DNA of 64,000 nucleotides from Agromyces mediolanus (GCF_023715325.1 NZ_JAMBNX010000001.1:558001-622000); one strand, 5' to 3'; shown: positions 52,739-61,635, counted from the stretch's first letter. Notes: generated by a model from the letters alone, not told the origin. Translations and numbers: made by a program.

Positions 52739-54056
52739 CGCCTGCCCTCCTTCCCTGCGGGATGGGGATGCTCCCCGTGGTCAGCTGCGCGCGGGCGGTC
52801 GCCCGGCGAGTGAGCTCGTCCTCTTCGGGATGACTTCGCCAGTCGTCCGGCAGCAGATAGTCGAGCACGTCATCGATGGTCACCACCCCGACGAGTCGGT
52901 GCTTCTCATCGACGACGGGTACCGACACGAGGTCGTAGCTCGCGAGGATGCGGCTCACCTCGGCCGCGGAGGTGTCCGCGCGAACCGGCTCGAGGCCCTG
53001 GTCGATGAGGGACCCGAGCCGCTCGTGCGGCGGGTAGCGCAGCATGCGCTGGAAGTGCACGACGCCGAGGAAGCGCCCGGTGGGCGCCTCGTACGGCGGC
53101 AGGGTGACGCAGACGGCCGCCCCGAGCGCGGGCGGCAGGTCGTGGCGCCGGATGAGCGCGAGGCCCTCCGCGACGGTCGCGTCGGCCGAGACGATGATCG
53201 GCTCGGTCGTCATCAGGCCACCCGCGGTGTCGGGCCCGTAGGAGAGCAGGAGGCGCACGTCCTCGGCTTCCTCCGGCTCCATCAGCTCGAGCAGGTGCTC
53301 GCCGCGCTCCTCGGGGAGCTGCGCGATGAGGTCGGCGGCGTCGTCGGGCTGCATGCGGTCGAGCACGTCGGCCGCGCGGTCGTCGCCGAGCCCCGCGAGG
53401 ATCGTGACCTGCTCGGACTCGGGCATCTCCTCGAGCACGTCGGCCAGGCGCTCGTCGGGCAGCTCCTCGGCCACCTCCTGGCGGCGCTGCGGCGGCAGGT
53501 CGAGGAGGGTGTTCGCGAGGTCGGCGGGCTTCAGTTCGGAGTAGGTGGCGATGAGCTGCTCGGCCGACTGGGCCTCACCGGGGGCGTTCGCCTCGCGCAC
53601 CTCGCGCCAGGTCACGTAGGCCGACTGCCCCTTCGCGAACGGGGAGGCGCTCGCCTTCGGACGGCGCACGAAGAGCTGGTCGACCTCCCACTCGCCGGGC
53701 TCGCGCTCCTCGATCGCCACGTCCTCGATGGTGGCCTCGCCGCTGCCGTCGTTGAAGGACACCTTGCGGCCGAGCATCTCGGCGATGACGCGCACCTCGC
53801 CGCCGCGCTGCTCGAAGCGGCGCAGGTTGATGAGGCCGGTGGTGATGACCTGGCCGCCGCCGATGGAGGTGACGCGCCCGATCGAGAGGAACACGCGGCG
53901 TTTGCCTGGCACCTCGACGATGAGCCCGACGACCCGCGGCGGATCGGATTTGCGATACACGACGAGGACATCGCGCACGCGGCCGACCCGGTCGCCGGCG
54001 GGGTCGAAGACGGCGCACCCGGCAAGTCGGGCGACGAAGACTCTCGTGGCGCTCAC
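52725..54056 (-). CDS. Soluble MgtE_N/CBS-domain protein with PRC-barrel-like start
   Basis: 443 residues from the GTG at 54056 (TTG 54065 also possible). Residues 1-130 hold two PRC-barrel-like segments (LAGCAVFDPAGDRVGRVRDVLVVYR, EVDQLFVR), 150-270 the MgtE intracellular helical domain (LKPADLANTLLDLPPQRRQEVAEEL repeats), and 275-420 two CBS domains (VSADATVAEGLALIRRHDLP, VRADTSAAEVSRILASYDL). The MgtE transmembrane channel is absent, so this is not a Mg2+ channel itself but perhaps a sensor of Mg2+ or nucleotide. Similar to mycobacterial Rv1232c. First gene of the operon with DUF1003 and mrp. Confidence 0.88.
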   Translation of the reverse strand: MSATRVFVARLAGCAVFDPAGDRVGRVRDVLVVYRKSDPPRVVGLIVEVPGKRRVFLSIGRVTSIGGGQVITTGLINLRRFEQRGGEVRVIAEMLGRKVSFNDGSGEATIEDVAIEEREPGEWEVDQLFVRRPKASASPFAKGQSAYVTWREVREANAPGEAQSAEQLIATYSELKPADLANTLLDLPPQRRQEVAEELPDERLADVLEEMPESEQVTILAGLGDDRAADVLDRMQPDDAADLIAQLPEERGEHLLELMEPEEAEDVRLLLSYGPDTAGGLMTTEPIIVSADATVAEGLALIRRHDLPPALGAAVCVTLPPYEAPTGRFLGVVHFQRMLRYPPHERLGSLIDQGLEPVRADTSAAEVSRILASYDLVSVPVVDEKHRLVGVVTIDDVLDYLLPDDWRSHPEEDELTRRATARAQLTTGSIPIPQGRRAGDGTR

Positions 54057-54063
54057 GGATACC

Positions 54064-54069
54064 AACCTA
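54064..54069 (-). promoter_or_regulatory. -10 box of the CBS-protein gene
   Basis: TAGGTT on the minus strand, seven bases before the GTG at 54056. Confidence 0.45.
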
Positions 54070-54119
54070 GTCCCCGGTCCTGAGTGCGACGCCGGGGAGC
54101 GCGGCGGCTTCGGGCCGAT

Positions 54120-54307
54120 GGTCCCCGAGCCTGTCGAGGGGTGGTTCCCCGAGCTTGTCGAGGGGCCCGGTGGTTCCCCGAGCTCGTCGAGGGGCGCTTC
54201 GACAGGCTCAGCGAACCAGGGGGGCGCTTCGACGAGCTCAGCAAACGGGGGGGGCGCTTCGACGAGCTCAGCGAACCAGGGGGCGCTTCGACAGGCTCAG
54301 CGAACCA
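54120..54307. repeat. Seven-unit inverted repeat array
   Basis: Three direct units of about 24 bases (GGTTCCCCGAGCTTGTCGAGG type at 54120-54141, 54142-54165, 54171-54194) are followed by four units of the opposite orientation (CGCTTCGACAGGCTCAGCGA type at 54195-54218, 54225-54246, 54255-54278, 54284-54307). The second set is the reverse complement of a close variant. The stretch 54057-54402 contains only this array and the two flanking promoters; no gene is seen. The repeat type is frequent in actinobacterial genomes. Confidence 0.9.
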
Positions 54308-54402
54308 GTGGCTCCACGGCCGAGGGGCCTGTTCGCTCCTGGCACGTGCGTTCCGGGCGCGATTCTCCGGCTCGGCGAAGCTCTGCGTGGGACAATGGCG
54401 CC

Positions 54403-55260
54403 ATGAGCAGCTCCTCGCCGTTCGGCGGTCGCCTGGCCCAAGCGTTCCCGACCCTGCCCAAGGGCGAGACGGTCGCGAGCTACGAGACCTACGCCGAGGC
54501 GCAGGCCGCAGTCGATCAGCTGGCGAAGGCCGAGTTCCCCGTGAAGGAGCTCGCGATCGTCGGCACCGACCTCACGAGCGTCGAGCGCATCACCGGAAAG
54601 CTCACCTGGGGCCGGGTCGCGGGCGGCGGCGCGCTGTCGGGCGCCTGGTTCGGTCTCTTCCTCGGGCTGCTGTTCTTCATCTTCGCGCCGAGTGGCCCGA
54701 CGCTCGGCATCCTGGGCGCCGCGGTGCTCATCGGCGCCGGCTTCGGGATGGTGTTCGGCCTCGTCTCCTACTCGATCAACCGTCGCCGCCGGGACTTCAC
54801 CTCGGTGATGCAGGTGCTCGCCACCCGCTACGCGATCATCGCCGAGCCGCAGCACGTCGACCGCGCGCGCAACGTGCTCGGCGTCGACGCCCCGCCCGCG
54901 ACCCCGCCGGCCGCCGGCTGGTCGTCCGGCTGGTCCTCCCGCGAGGACGCGGCCCGGTCCACCAGCAGCGCCGCGCCCGTCGCGGATGCCTCGACGGCAC
55001 CGGATGCCTCGGCGGCACCGACCGCCCCGGCGGCGCCGGCACAGGGCTCGGCCGAGGAAGGCCGCCCGCTGACCTACGGCGAGGCACTCGACGCCGAGCG
55101 GCGCGCCCGTGCTCGCGAAGCCGCGGCGCGGGCGGCGGAGCAGCGTGCGGCGACCGAGCAGGCCGCGCGGGAGGCGGCAGCCGCCGAGGCATCCGCGCCC
55201 GCCGAGCCCGACTCGACCACCGAACCGCCGAGCGGCGACCCCGAGCGCCCGCGCGGCTGA
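54403..55260 (+). CDS. Membrane protein with general-stress-protein-like N-terminal domain
   Basis: 285 residues. Residues 15-70 (GETVASYETYAEAQAAVDQLAKAEFPVKELAIVGTDL) are the flavin-like/heat-shock GSP17M (YflT-type) domain, followed by two helices (GGALSGAWFGLFLGLLFFIF and ILGAAVLIGAGFGMVFGLVSYSI), then VLATRYAIIAEPQHVDRARNVLG. The final ~120 residues are an Ala/Pro/Glu-rich disordered tail with a long charged helix (RRARAREAAARAAEQRAA). Role unknown. GACAAT lies six bases before the ATG. The tail includes two GGATGCCTC words. Confidence 0.82.
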   Translation: MSSSSPFGGRLAQAFPTLPKGETVASYETYAEAQAAVDQLAKAEFPVKELAIVGTDLTSVERITGKLTWGRVAGGGALSGAWFGLFLGLLFFIFAPSGPTLGILGAAVLIGAGFGMVFGLVSYSINRRRRDFTSVMQVLATRYAIIAEPQHVDRARNVLGVDAPPATPPAAGWSSGWSSREDAARSTSSAAPVADASTAPDASAAPTAPAAPAQGSAEEGRPLTYGEALDAERRARAREAAARAAEQRAATEQAAREAAAAEASAPAEPDSTTEPPSGDPERPRG

Positions 55261-55301
55261 CCGCGAGTCCCGGCATCGGGCCGGGAGCCGTCTCAGACTC
55301 G

Positions 55302-55374
55302 GGCGAGTCGCACGACGAAACGTCCGGCGCGCCGGCCCAGGACGACGCGCTGCGCGATCATCGTGCGACTCGCC
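55302..55374. other. Long-range inverted repeat with inner palindrome
   Basis: GGCGAGTCGCACGA (55302-55315) pairs perfectly with TCGTGCGACTCGCC (55361-55374) around 45 bases that include the palindrome CCGGCGCGCCGG (55324-55335). It sits between convergent genes; it could be a compound terminator or a structured RNA. Nothing else is seen between 55261 and 55438. Confidence 0.6.
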
Positions 55375-55438
55375 GCTCGACCGGCCGCTCCGGCACCACG
55401 AGTCCGACGCGCAACGGCGCGGAGGGGAACCGGGAGCC

Positions 55439-57013
55439 TCAGCCCCGGGCTCCCTGGACCCAGGCCTCGACCTCGGCCGCCGTGCGGGGGATGGCGGCCG
55501 AGAGGTTCACCGCGCCGTCGGCGGTGACGACGATGTCGTCCTCGATGCGCACGCCGATGCCGCGGAACTCCTCGGGTACGGTCAGGTCGTCGGGCTGGAA
55601 GTAGAGGCCGGGCTCGATGGTGAAGACCATGCCTTCCTGCAACTCGCCGTCGAGGTAGAGCTCACGACGGGCCTGCGCGCAATCGTGCACGTCGAGACCG
55701 AGGTGGTGGCTCGTGCCGTGCACCATGTAGCGGCGGTGGAACTGGTTCTCGGGCTGCAGCGACTCCTCGGCCGAGACGGGCAGGAAGCCCCACTCCGCCG
55801 TCTTGCGGGCGATCACGGCCATGGCTGCGGCGTGCACCTCGCGGAAGACGATGCCGGGGCGCACGATCGCGAAGGCCGCGTCGGCCGCCTCGAGCACCGC
55901 GTCGTAGACCTGGCGCTGCACCGCGCTGAACTCGCCGTTCACCGGGAAGGTGCGGGTGATGTCGGCGGTGTAGTAGCTGTCCATCTCGACGCCGGCGTCG
56001 AGCAGCACGAGGTCGCCCGGCACGACGGGGCCGTCGTTTCGGGTCCAGTGCAGGATCGTCGCGTGCGGACCGGCCGCAGCGATGGAGCCGTACCCGACGT
56101 CGTTGCCCTCGAGGCGGGCGCGAGTGGCGAACACGCCCTCGATGACCCGCTCACCGCGCACCTCGCTCGTGATGCGGGGGAGTTCCTGCAGCACCTCGGT
56201 GAAGCCGCGCTGCGTGGCGTCGACGGCGGCGCGGAGCTCGGCGAGCTCGAACTCGTCCTTCGTCAGCCGCAGCTCGCTCAAGGCGCGCGCGAAGTCGGCG
56301 TCGGGCTCGTGCTCGCCGCCGACCTCGAGGGAGAAGGGGGCGTCCTGCGCGTTCTCGCTGAGGGCTCGCTCGGCGGCGAATCGGATGCGGGCGTGGTCGA
56401 CGCGCTCGGTCACGGCGGGGTCGGCCTCGCGGACGATGAGCGTCGACGTGTCGGTGGCGTCGACGACCGCGTCGAACCCGGCCAGGTCGGCGGCCTCGAT
56501 CGCGAGTTCGGCGGCGACGTGGGCGACCGAGGGGCGGGCGCCGATCCAGAACTCGCCGATCGCGGGGTTCGCGTAGAACTCCTCGGAGTCCCGGCCGGCG
56601 CGCTCGCGGAAGTAGACCGTCGCGTCGTGCCCGCCCGCGGCGTTCGGCTCGAGCACGAGCACGGCGCCGGGCTCGGTGTCGGAGCCCCACCCGGTGAGGT
56701 GCGTGAACGCGGAGTGGGCGCGGAACGGGTAGTCGGTGTCGTTCGCCCGCTGCTTCATGTCACCCGCGGGCACCACCAGGCGCTGCCCGGGGAACTGCGC
56801 CGAGATCGCCGCGCGGCGCGCGGCGGCGTACGGCGCCTGACGGCGTGCGGTGGGGAGCGCCTCGTCGCGCTCGGCCCACCCGCTGCCGATGAACTGCTTG
56901 AAGCCCTCGGACCCGGGGGTCGTCGAGCGGTTCGCGTTGCGCCCGCTCTGCTCGTCGCTGTGGTCGCTCGCGCCCTCGGGCGCGGTCGTCGTCGAAGTGT
57001 CGCTCGTGGCCAT
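55439..57013 (-). CDS. pepP: Xaa-Pro aminopeptidase (aminopeptidase P, M24B)
   Basis: 524 residues. N-terminal domain with FKQFIGSGWAERDE and RQAPYAAARRAAISAQFPGQRLVVPAGDMKQRANDTDYPFRAHSAFTHLTGW, then the pita-bread catalytic domain. Metal ligands: first Asp in LVLLDAGVEMDSYYTADITRTFPVNG, His in HGTSHHLGLDVHD, Glu in GMVFTIEPGLYF and in GIGVRIEDDIVV. It removes N-terminal residues before proline using two Mn2+. ATG at 57013; GAGAAT is six bases upstream. Confidence 0.93.
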   Translation of the reverse strand: MATSDTSTTTAPEGASDHSDEQSGRNANRSTTPGSEGFKQFIGSGWAERDEALPTARRQAPYAAARRAAISAQFPGQRLVVPAGDMKQRANDTDYPFRAHSAFTHLTGWGSDTEPGAVLVLEPNAAGGHDATVYFRERAGRDSEEFYANPAIGEFWIGARPSVAHVAAELAIEAADLAGFDAVVDATDTSTLIVREADPAVTERVDHARIRFAAERALSENAQDAPFSLEVGGEHEPDADFARALSELRLTKDEFELAELRAAVDATQRGFTEVLQELPRITSEVRGERVIEGVFATRARLEGNDVGYGSIAAAGPHATILHWTRNDGPVVPGDLVLLDAGVEMDSYYTADITRTFPVNGEFSAVQRQVYDAVLEAADAAFAIVRPGIVFREVHAAAMAVIARKTAEWGFLPVSAEESLQPENQFHRRYMVHGTSHHLGLDVHDCAQARRELYLDGELQEGMVFTIEPGLYFQPDDLTVPEEFRGIGVRIEDDIVVTADGAVNLSAAIPRTAAEVEAWVQGARG

Positions 57014-57110
57014 GGCTCCATTCTCGCACCAGGAAGGTGGATGCCGACCGCGAGCCGACGTCTCCGAAGCTGCTGCGCCGAGGCGGCCGAGACCGCCCCG
57101 GCAGCCGCCG

Positions 57111-58130
57111 TCAGCCGCCGGTGCGGACGAGGGAGGCGACCACCGGCCGGTGGTCACTGCCGGAATCGTCGAGCGAGTCGATGACGCGGAACGACTCGAC
57201 GCGCCAGTCGGAGGTCGCCAGCACGTGGTCGATGGGGCTGCCGAGCAGCGCGGGCACGTCGGTCGGCCAGGTGCCGATGCCCGCGGCACCCGCGGCGTTC
57301 GCGGCGTCGGCGCAGCGACCCAGGTCTCCGCCGTCGCTGCCGAGGCCGGCGAAGTGATCGAGCGTGGCATTGAAGTCGCCCGCCATGATGACGTTGCCAC
57401 CGGAGCACTGCTCGGCGATCCAACCGAGATCGCTCCGCCAGTTGCGCAGCTCCCAGCGGACCGGTGCGACCGCGTGCACGGCGACGATCCGCGGGCCGTC
57501 GCCGTCGACCGGAACCGCGACGAGGGACGGCACCGTGTTGGTGTTGTCGGGCGGCCCGGGCCAGTCCGGGGTGACGACGGTGTACTCGCCGAGCTCGCTC
57601 GACACGAGGAGCGTCGTCGACCGGGCCTTGGCGATGTCGTCGAACGCCTGCCAGTGCACCCACATCGGGCTGCCGCCCTCGCGCATCGCGAGCGCGACCT
57701 CTTCTCCGAAGGGCTCGGTCGTCTCGGGCAGGACGACGATGTCGGCGCCGCGGTCGAGGGCGAGCTCGGCGACGACCGAGGCGTCGGGCTCCTCGCCGAG
57801 CGTGTTCCACGCGAGGACCGTGACGGCGTCGGGCGACGAGGCATCCGAGCCGCCGACGCCGCGAACCGCGAGCACCGCGGCGTTGCCGCCGGCGAACAGC
57901 AGGCTCACCGTCAGCATCGCGATCGCGAACCGTCGCGCTCGCCGACCGAGCGCGACGAGGGCGAATACCACCGCCACGATCACGCCGACGAGCACCCCCG
58001 CGCCGCGCAGGGCGACCACGTGCGCGGCGATCCACTGGTCTTGCAGCCCGACGCCCTGCGGCCACACGAGCACGGCGCCGATGACGGCGGAGGCGAGCAC
58101 GACGAGCCAGCCGAGCAGACGGAGCAGCAT
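57111..58130 (-). CDS. Membrane-anchored endonuclease/exonuclease/phosphatase family protein
   Basis: 339 residues with three N-terminal helices (LLRLLGWLVVLASAVIGAVLVWP; GVLVGVIVAVVFALVALG; RFAIAMLTVSLLFAGGNAAVLAV) and an external EEP domain: VTVLAWNTLGEEP (Asn), IVVLPETTEP (Glu), IMAGDFNATLDHFAG (Asp/Asn), SPIDHVLAT and SGSDHRPVVASL (Asp-His). Such proteins hydrolyse phosphodiesters; the outside location suggests a lipid or extracellular nucleic acid. ATG with GGGAGG directly before it and TATCTT six bases upstream. Confidence 0.87.
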   Translation of the reverse strand: MLLRLLGWLVVLASAVIGAVLVWPQGVGLQDQWIAAHVVALRGAGVLVGVIVAVVFALVALGRRARRFAIAMLTVSLLFAGGNAAVLAVRGVGGSDASSPDAVTVLAWNTLGEEPDASVVAELALDRGADIVVLPETTEPFGEEVALAMREGGSPMWVHWQAFDDIAKARSTTLLVSSELGEYTVVTPDWPGPPDNTNTVPSLVAVPVDGDGPRIVAVHAVAPVRWELRNWRSDLGWIAEQCSGGNVIMAGDFNATLDHFAGLGSDGGDLGRCADAANAAGAAGIGTWPTDVPALLGSPIDHVLATSDWRVESFRVIDSLDDSGSDHRPVVASLVRTGG

Positions 58131-58136
58131 CCTCCC

Positions 58137-58142
58137 AAGATA
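58137..58142 (-). promoter_or_regulatory. -10 box of the EEP-protein gene
   Basis: TATCTT on the minus strand, six bases (GGGAGG) before the ATG at 58130. Confidence 0.45.
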
Positions 58143-58268
58143 GGCGGCGGGGTGGGGTGGCGGCGGGGCATCCGCCGTGCGATCACTGGGAGTCGCCTGA
58201 GGCGGAGGTGTGGAGGAGGGATGCCACGCCGGGGCGTCCCGCGGGGGAGCGCCCCGGCCCCGCGGGCA

Positions 58269-58274
58269 TAGCAT
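58269..58274 (+). promoter_or_regulatory. -10 box of the PHP-domain gene
   Basis: TAGCAT followed by six bases (GGAGGG) and the ATG at 58281; the six bases could be an SD in a longer transcript or simply the gap to a leaderless start. Confidence 0.45.
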
Positions 58275-58280
58275 GGAGGG

Positions 58281-59150
58281 ATGGCCGAAGCCCCCGCCGT
58301 CGCCCTCGAGGCCGACCTGCACGTGCACTCGACGGTGTCCGACGGCACCGGCGCGCCCGCGCAGCTCCTCTTCGAGGCGGCCGAGGCCGGCCTGCAGGCG
58401 ATCGCGCTCACCGATCACGATTCCACGGCCGGCTGGGCCGAGGCCTCGGCCGCCGTGCCCGCGAGCGGGGTCGCCCTCATCCCAGGCATGGAGCTCTCGA
58501 CACGTGAGGGCTACCACAGCGTGCACATGCTGGGCTATCTGCTCGACCCCGAGGACCCGGCGCTCGTCGCGGAGACCCGACGCATCCGGGAGTCGCGCCT
58601 GAGCCGCGCCGAGCACATCGTGCGCCGCATCTCCCGCGACTACCCCCTCACCTGGGACGACGTGCTCGCCCACTCGGCGGAGGGGGCCACCATCGGCCGG
58701 CCGCACATCGCCGACGCGCTCGTCGCACGCGGGCACGCTCCCGATCGGTCGGCGGCGTTCGCCGGCATCCTGCACCCGCGCTCCGGATACGCCGAGCCGC
58801 ACTACGCGCCCGACCCGATCTCGGGCATCCGGCTGATCCGTGGTGCCGGCGGCGTGCCGGTGCTCGCGCATCCCGGCACCCGCGGCTCCGACGCGGTCAT
58901 CGCGCCGGCGCGACTCGCGCAACTCGTCGACGCCGGACTGTTCGGCCTCGAAGTCGACCACCCCGAGAACGAGCCCTCGGCGCTGCCGCGACTGCGCGAG
59001 CTCGCCGCGCAGTTCGACCTCGCGATCACCGGGTCGAGCGATTACCACGGCGACGGCAAACCGAACCGACTCGGCGAGCAGCGCACGGCGCCCCAGGTGG
59101 TCGCTCGGCTGATCGCCGAGGGGCGGGGGAGCAGCCCCGTCCTCCCCTAG
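58281..59150 (+). CDS. PHP-domain phosphoesterase
   Basis: 289 residues. PHP metal motifs in order: DLHVHSTVSDGTG, LTDHDSTAGW, PGMELSTREG with HMLGYLLDP, VLAHPGTRG, GLEVDHPENEP and GSSDYHGDGK. This layout is that of the RNase AM/YciV-type and 3',5'-nucleotide phosphatases that remove phosphate from short RNA or pAp. Family fixed, specific substrate not. Ends before a bidirectional hairpin facing the helicase gene. Confidence 0.9.
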   Translation: MAEAPAVALEADLHVHSTVSDGTGAPAQLLFEAAEAGLQAIALTDHDSTAGWAEASAAVPASGVALIPGMELSTREGYHSVHMLGYLLDPEDPALVAETRRIRESRLSRAEHIVRRISRDYPLTWDDVLAHSAEGATIGRPHIADALVARGHAPDRSAAFAGILHPRSGYAEPHYAPDPISGIRLIRGAGGVPVLAHPGTRGSDAVIAPARLAQLVDAGLFGLEVDHPENEPSALPRLRELAAQFDLAITGSSDYHGDGKPNRLGEQRTAPQVVARLIAEGRGSSPVLP

Positions 59151-59218
59151 CCTCGGGGGCGCACGGCGCGCGGCGCACGGCGCGCACGGAACAGGGCCGG
59201 GCGGTGCCCGCGAACGAC

Positions 59219-59252
59219 GGAACGCCGGCCGCGCGAGCGCGACCGGCGTTCC
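59219..59252. terminator. Bidirectional terminator
   Basis: GGAACGCCGG pairs with CCGGCGTTCC, with a further CGCG/CGCG pairing inside one mismatch, between the PHP gene and the convergent helicase gene. Confidence 0.7.
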
Positions 59253-59268
59253 GGAACGAGAGCGGTGG

Positions 59269-60762
59269 TCAGGCCTGCGGCGCGGCCTGGCTCGCGCCGG
59301 CTCCGCTCGAGCTGCCGCCGCGGCGGCGCCGGCGACGACGCGGAGCCGCGTTGCCGTCGTGGTGCTCCTTGCCCTTGCCGTCGTGCGTGCCGGCGCCGAC
59401 CTCGCGTGCGGCGCCGTCGGCGTCGGAGGACTCGGGCGACGACGTGCTCGCGGCGCCCTCGGCGACCGCCGCGCCGCCGCGCGTGCGACGACGGCTCCGG
59501 CTGCGGGGGGCGCGCTCGGCGTCGCCCTCCGAGCGGCCGGCAGTGGCCGAGCGGTTGACCTGCGCGGTGGGGGCGGCGGGCTTCAGGCGCCCCTTGGTGC
59601 CGGCAGGGATGTCCAGGTCCGCGTAGAGGTGCGGGCTCGACGAGTAGGTCTCGGTCGGTTCCGGCTGTCCGAACTCGAGTGCGCGGTTGATGAGCGCCCA
59701 CTTGTGCAGGTCGTCCCAGTCGACGAACGTCACGGCGATGCCCGTCTTGCCGGCGCGACCCGTGCGGCCCGCGCGGTGCAGGTACGTCTTGTCGTCGTCG
59801 GGGATCGTGTGGTTGATCACGTGCGTGACGTCGTCGACGTCGATGCCTCGTGCCGCGACGTCCGTGGCGATGAGCACGTCCTTCTTACCGGCCTTGAACG
59901 CGGCCATCGCGCGCTCGCGCTGGTCCTGGTTCAGGTCGCCGTGCACGGCCGCCGCGTTGAAGCCGCGGTCGTTGAGCTCCTCGACGAGCTTGGCGGCGGC
60001 GCGCTTCGTGCGGGTGAAGATCACGGTCTTGCCGCGGCCCTCGGCCTGGAGGATGCGCGAGATCACCTCGTCCTTGTCGAGCGAGTGCGCCCGGTAGACG
60101 AGGTGCTTGATGTTCGCCTGCGTGAGGCCCTCGTCGGGGTCGTTCGCGCGGATGTGGATCGGCTTCGACATGAACCGGCGCGCGAGCGCGACGATCGGGC
60201 CGGGCATGGTCGCCGAGAAGAGCATCGTGTGCCGCACGGCCGGCACCTTCGAGAAGATCTTCTCGATGTCGGCGAGGAAGCCGAGGTCGAGCATCTTGTC
60301 GGCCTCGTCGAGCACGATCTCCTGCACGGCGCCGAGCGAGAGCAGTCGCTGGCTGGCGAGGTCGAGGAGCCGGCCGGGCGTGCCGACGACGATCTGGGCG
60401 CCGGCCTTCAGCTGCTCGATCTGGCCCTCGTACGCCTTGCCCCCGTAGATCGAGACGATCTTCGTCGGGCGGTTCGAGGTGGCGAGCTCCAGGTCTTCGG
60501 TGACCTGAACCGCGAGCTCGCGGGTGGGCACGACGACGAGCGCCTTCACCCCGTGCTCCGGGTCGTCGCCGAGGCGCTGGATGAGCGGGAGGCCGAAGCC
60601 GAAGGTCTTGCCGGTTCCGGTCTTCGCCTGGCCGATGATGTCCTGCCCGGCGAGGGCGAGGGGAATGGTCTGCTCCTGGATGGGGAAGGCATCCACGATG
60701 CCCTTCCCGGCGAGGGCGTCGACGATGTCCGACGCGATGCCGAGCTCGGTGAATGTAGTCAA
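59269..60762 (-). CDS. DEAD-box RNA helicase (RhlE-like)
   Basis: 497 residues from the TTG at 60762, which gives the usual TTFTELGI start; an in-frame GTG at 60825 would add 21 residues of poor similarity. Motifs: Q motif FPIQEQTIPLAL, I AKTGTGKT, Ia PTRELAVQV, II DEAD, III SATM, IV VIFTRTKRAAAKL, V ATDVAARGID, VI HRAGRTGRAGKTG. The ~100-residue tail is Arg/Ser/Gly-rich ([20 protein letters not shown]) and probably binds RNA. Mycobacterial rhlE (Rv3211) stands in the same neighbourhood. Confidence 0.92.
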   Translation of the reverse strand: MTTFTELGIASDIVDALAGKGIVDAFPIQEQTIPLALAGQDIIGQAKTGTGKTFGFGLPLIQRLGDDPEHGVKALVVVPTRELAVQVTEDLELATSNRPTKIVSIYGGKAYEGQIEQLKAGAQIVVGTPGRLLDLASQRLLSLGAVQEIVLDEADKMLDLGFLADIEKIFSKVPAVRHTMLFSATMPGPIVALARRFMSKPIHIRANDPDEGLTQANIKHLVYRAHSLDKDEVISRILQAEGRGKTVIFTRTKRAAAKLVEELNDRGFNAAAVHGDLNQDQRERAMAAFKAGKKDVLIATDVAARGIDVDDVTHVINHTIPDDDKTYLHRAGRTGRAGKTGIAVTFVDWDDLHKWALINRALEFGQPEPTETYSSSPHLYADLDIPAGTKGRLKPAAPTAQVNRSATAGRSEGDAERAPRSRSRRRTRGGAAVAEGAASTSSPESSDADGAAREVGAGTHDGKGKEHHDGNAAPRRRRRRRGGSSSGAGASQAAPQA

Positions 60763-60905
60763 AACTTCTGCCTTGTCGTGTGCGTTCGCTGCGCGAATGA
60801 TGAGGTGCGCCCTGCATTCGTCCACAGGCGCACGGCCGCGGGTCCATCGCCCGCGAGCCCGTTAAGACTAACGGAGGCGCGCCGTGAGCCCGTGCAGGCT
60901 GCCGA

Positions 60906-60911
60906 TAAGCT
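60906..60911 (+). promoter_or_regulatory. -10 box of the ferritin-like gene
   Basis: TAAGCT followed by seven bases and the GTG at 60919; no SD visible. Confidence 0.45.
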
Positions 60912-60918
60912 GTCGCAC

Positions 60919-61635
60919 GTGGTCTTCTGGTTGAAGCGGCGCAGGCCGCGCGCTGAGGCGCCCCGGCTGCGTCCGCGGGTCGCCGCGACCGAGCTCGCCC
61001 GGGTCGATTTCACCGAGCTGGTGCCCGACCCGTTGCCGTTCCTCGGTCAGGCGGCGTCCCTGCAGCTCGCCTTCTTTGAGTCGCTCGCGAAGGCGGTCGC
61101 CACCGCGCCCGATCTCGTGGCGAAAGAGGGGCTCTCGGTCGCCTCCGGTGAGGCGCTCGCGAAGCACCACGCCCTGATCGCCGAGCTGCGTCGCGCCGAT
61201 GCAGACCCCGCCGAGTACCTGGCGATGTTCGCCGCCGCGACCGATCAGTTCCGGCAGCTCACGATCGGTGCCGACTGGCACGAGCTGCTGCTCGGCATCC
61301 ACCTCACCTCCGGCATGCTCGACGACTTCTTCCTCCGGCTCTCCGCAGGACTCCCCGGGGAGCTCGCACGTCGGGTGCGGGGCATCCTCGGCGACCGTCA
61401 AGGCGCCCCGGTGCTCGAGACGCTGCTGACCCAGGCCATCGCGAACGAGCCCGGTCTCGCCGACCGTCTGGCCCTGTGGGGGCGCAGCCTGGTCGGCGAC
61501 ACCTTGCTCGTGGCGCGTAAGGCGCTCGAAGCGGCGGAGCCCGAAGCGCGTCACGGCGAGGACGTCGAGCCCGTGTTCACCGAGCTCATCGCGGAGCACA
61601 CCAGACGGATGGACGCACTCGGCCTCACCGCGTGA
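60919..61635 (+). CDS. Ferritin-like fold protein (MiaE/tRNA-hydroxylase-like)
   Basis: 238 residues, all-helical. The ferritin-like pattern is seen as VDFTELVPDPLPFLGQAASLQLAFFESLAKAV, then FRQLTIGADWHELLLGIHLTSGMLDDFFLRLS, and a C-terminal EDVEPVFTELIAEHTRRMDAL. The E...ExxH spacing expected for a di-iron site is only partly present, so metal binding is uncertain. Such proteins sit beside DUF3107 and RhlE in many actinobacteria (Rv3210c type). GTG start. Confidence 0.75.
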   Translation: MVFWLKRRRPRAEAPRLRPRVAATELARVDFTELVPDPLPFLGQAASLQLAFFESLAKAVATAPDLVAKEGLSVASGEALAKHHALIAELRRADADPAEYLAMFAAATDQFRQLTIGADWHELLLGIHLTSGMLDDFFLRLSAGLPGELARRVRGILGDRQGAPVLETLLTQAIANEPGLADRLALWGRSLVGDTLLVARKALEAAEPEARHGEDVEPVFTELIAEHTRRMDALGLTA

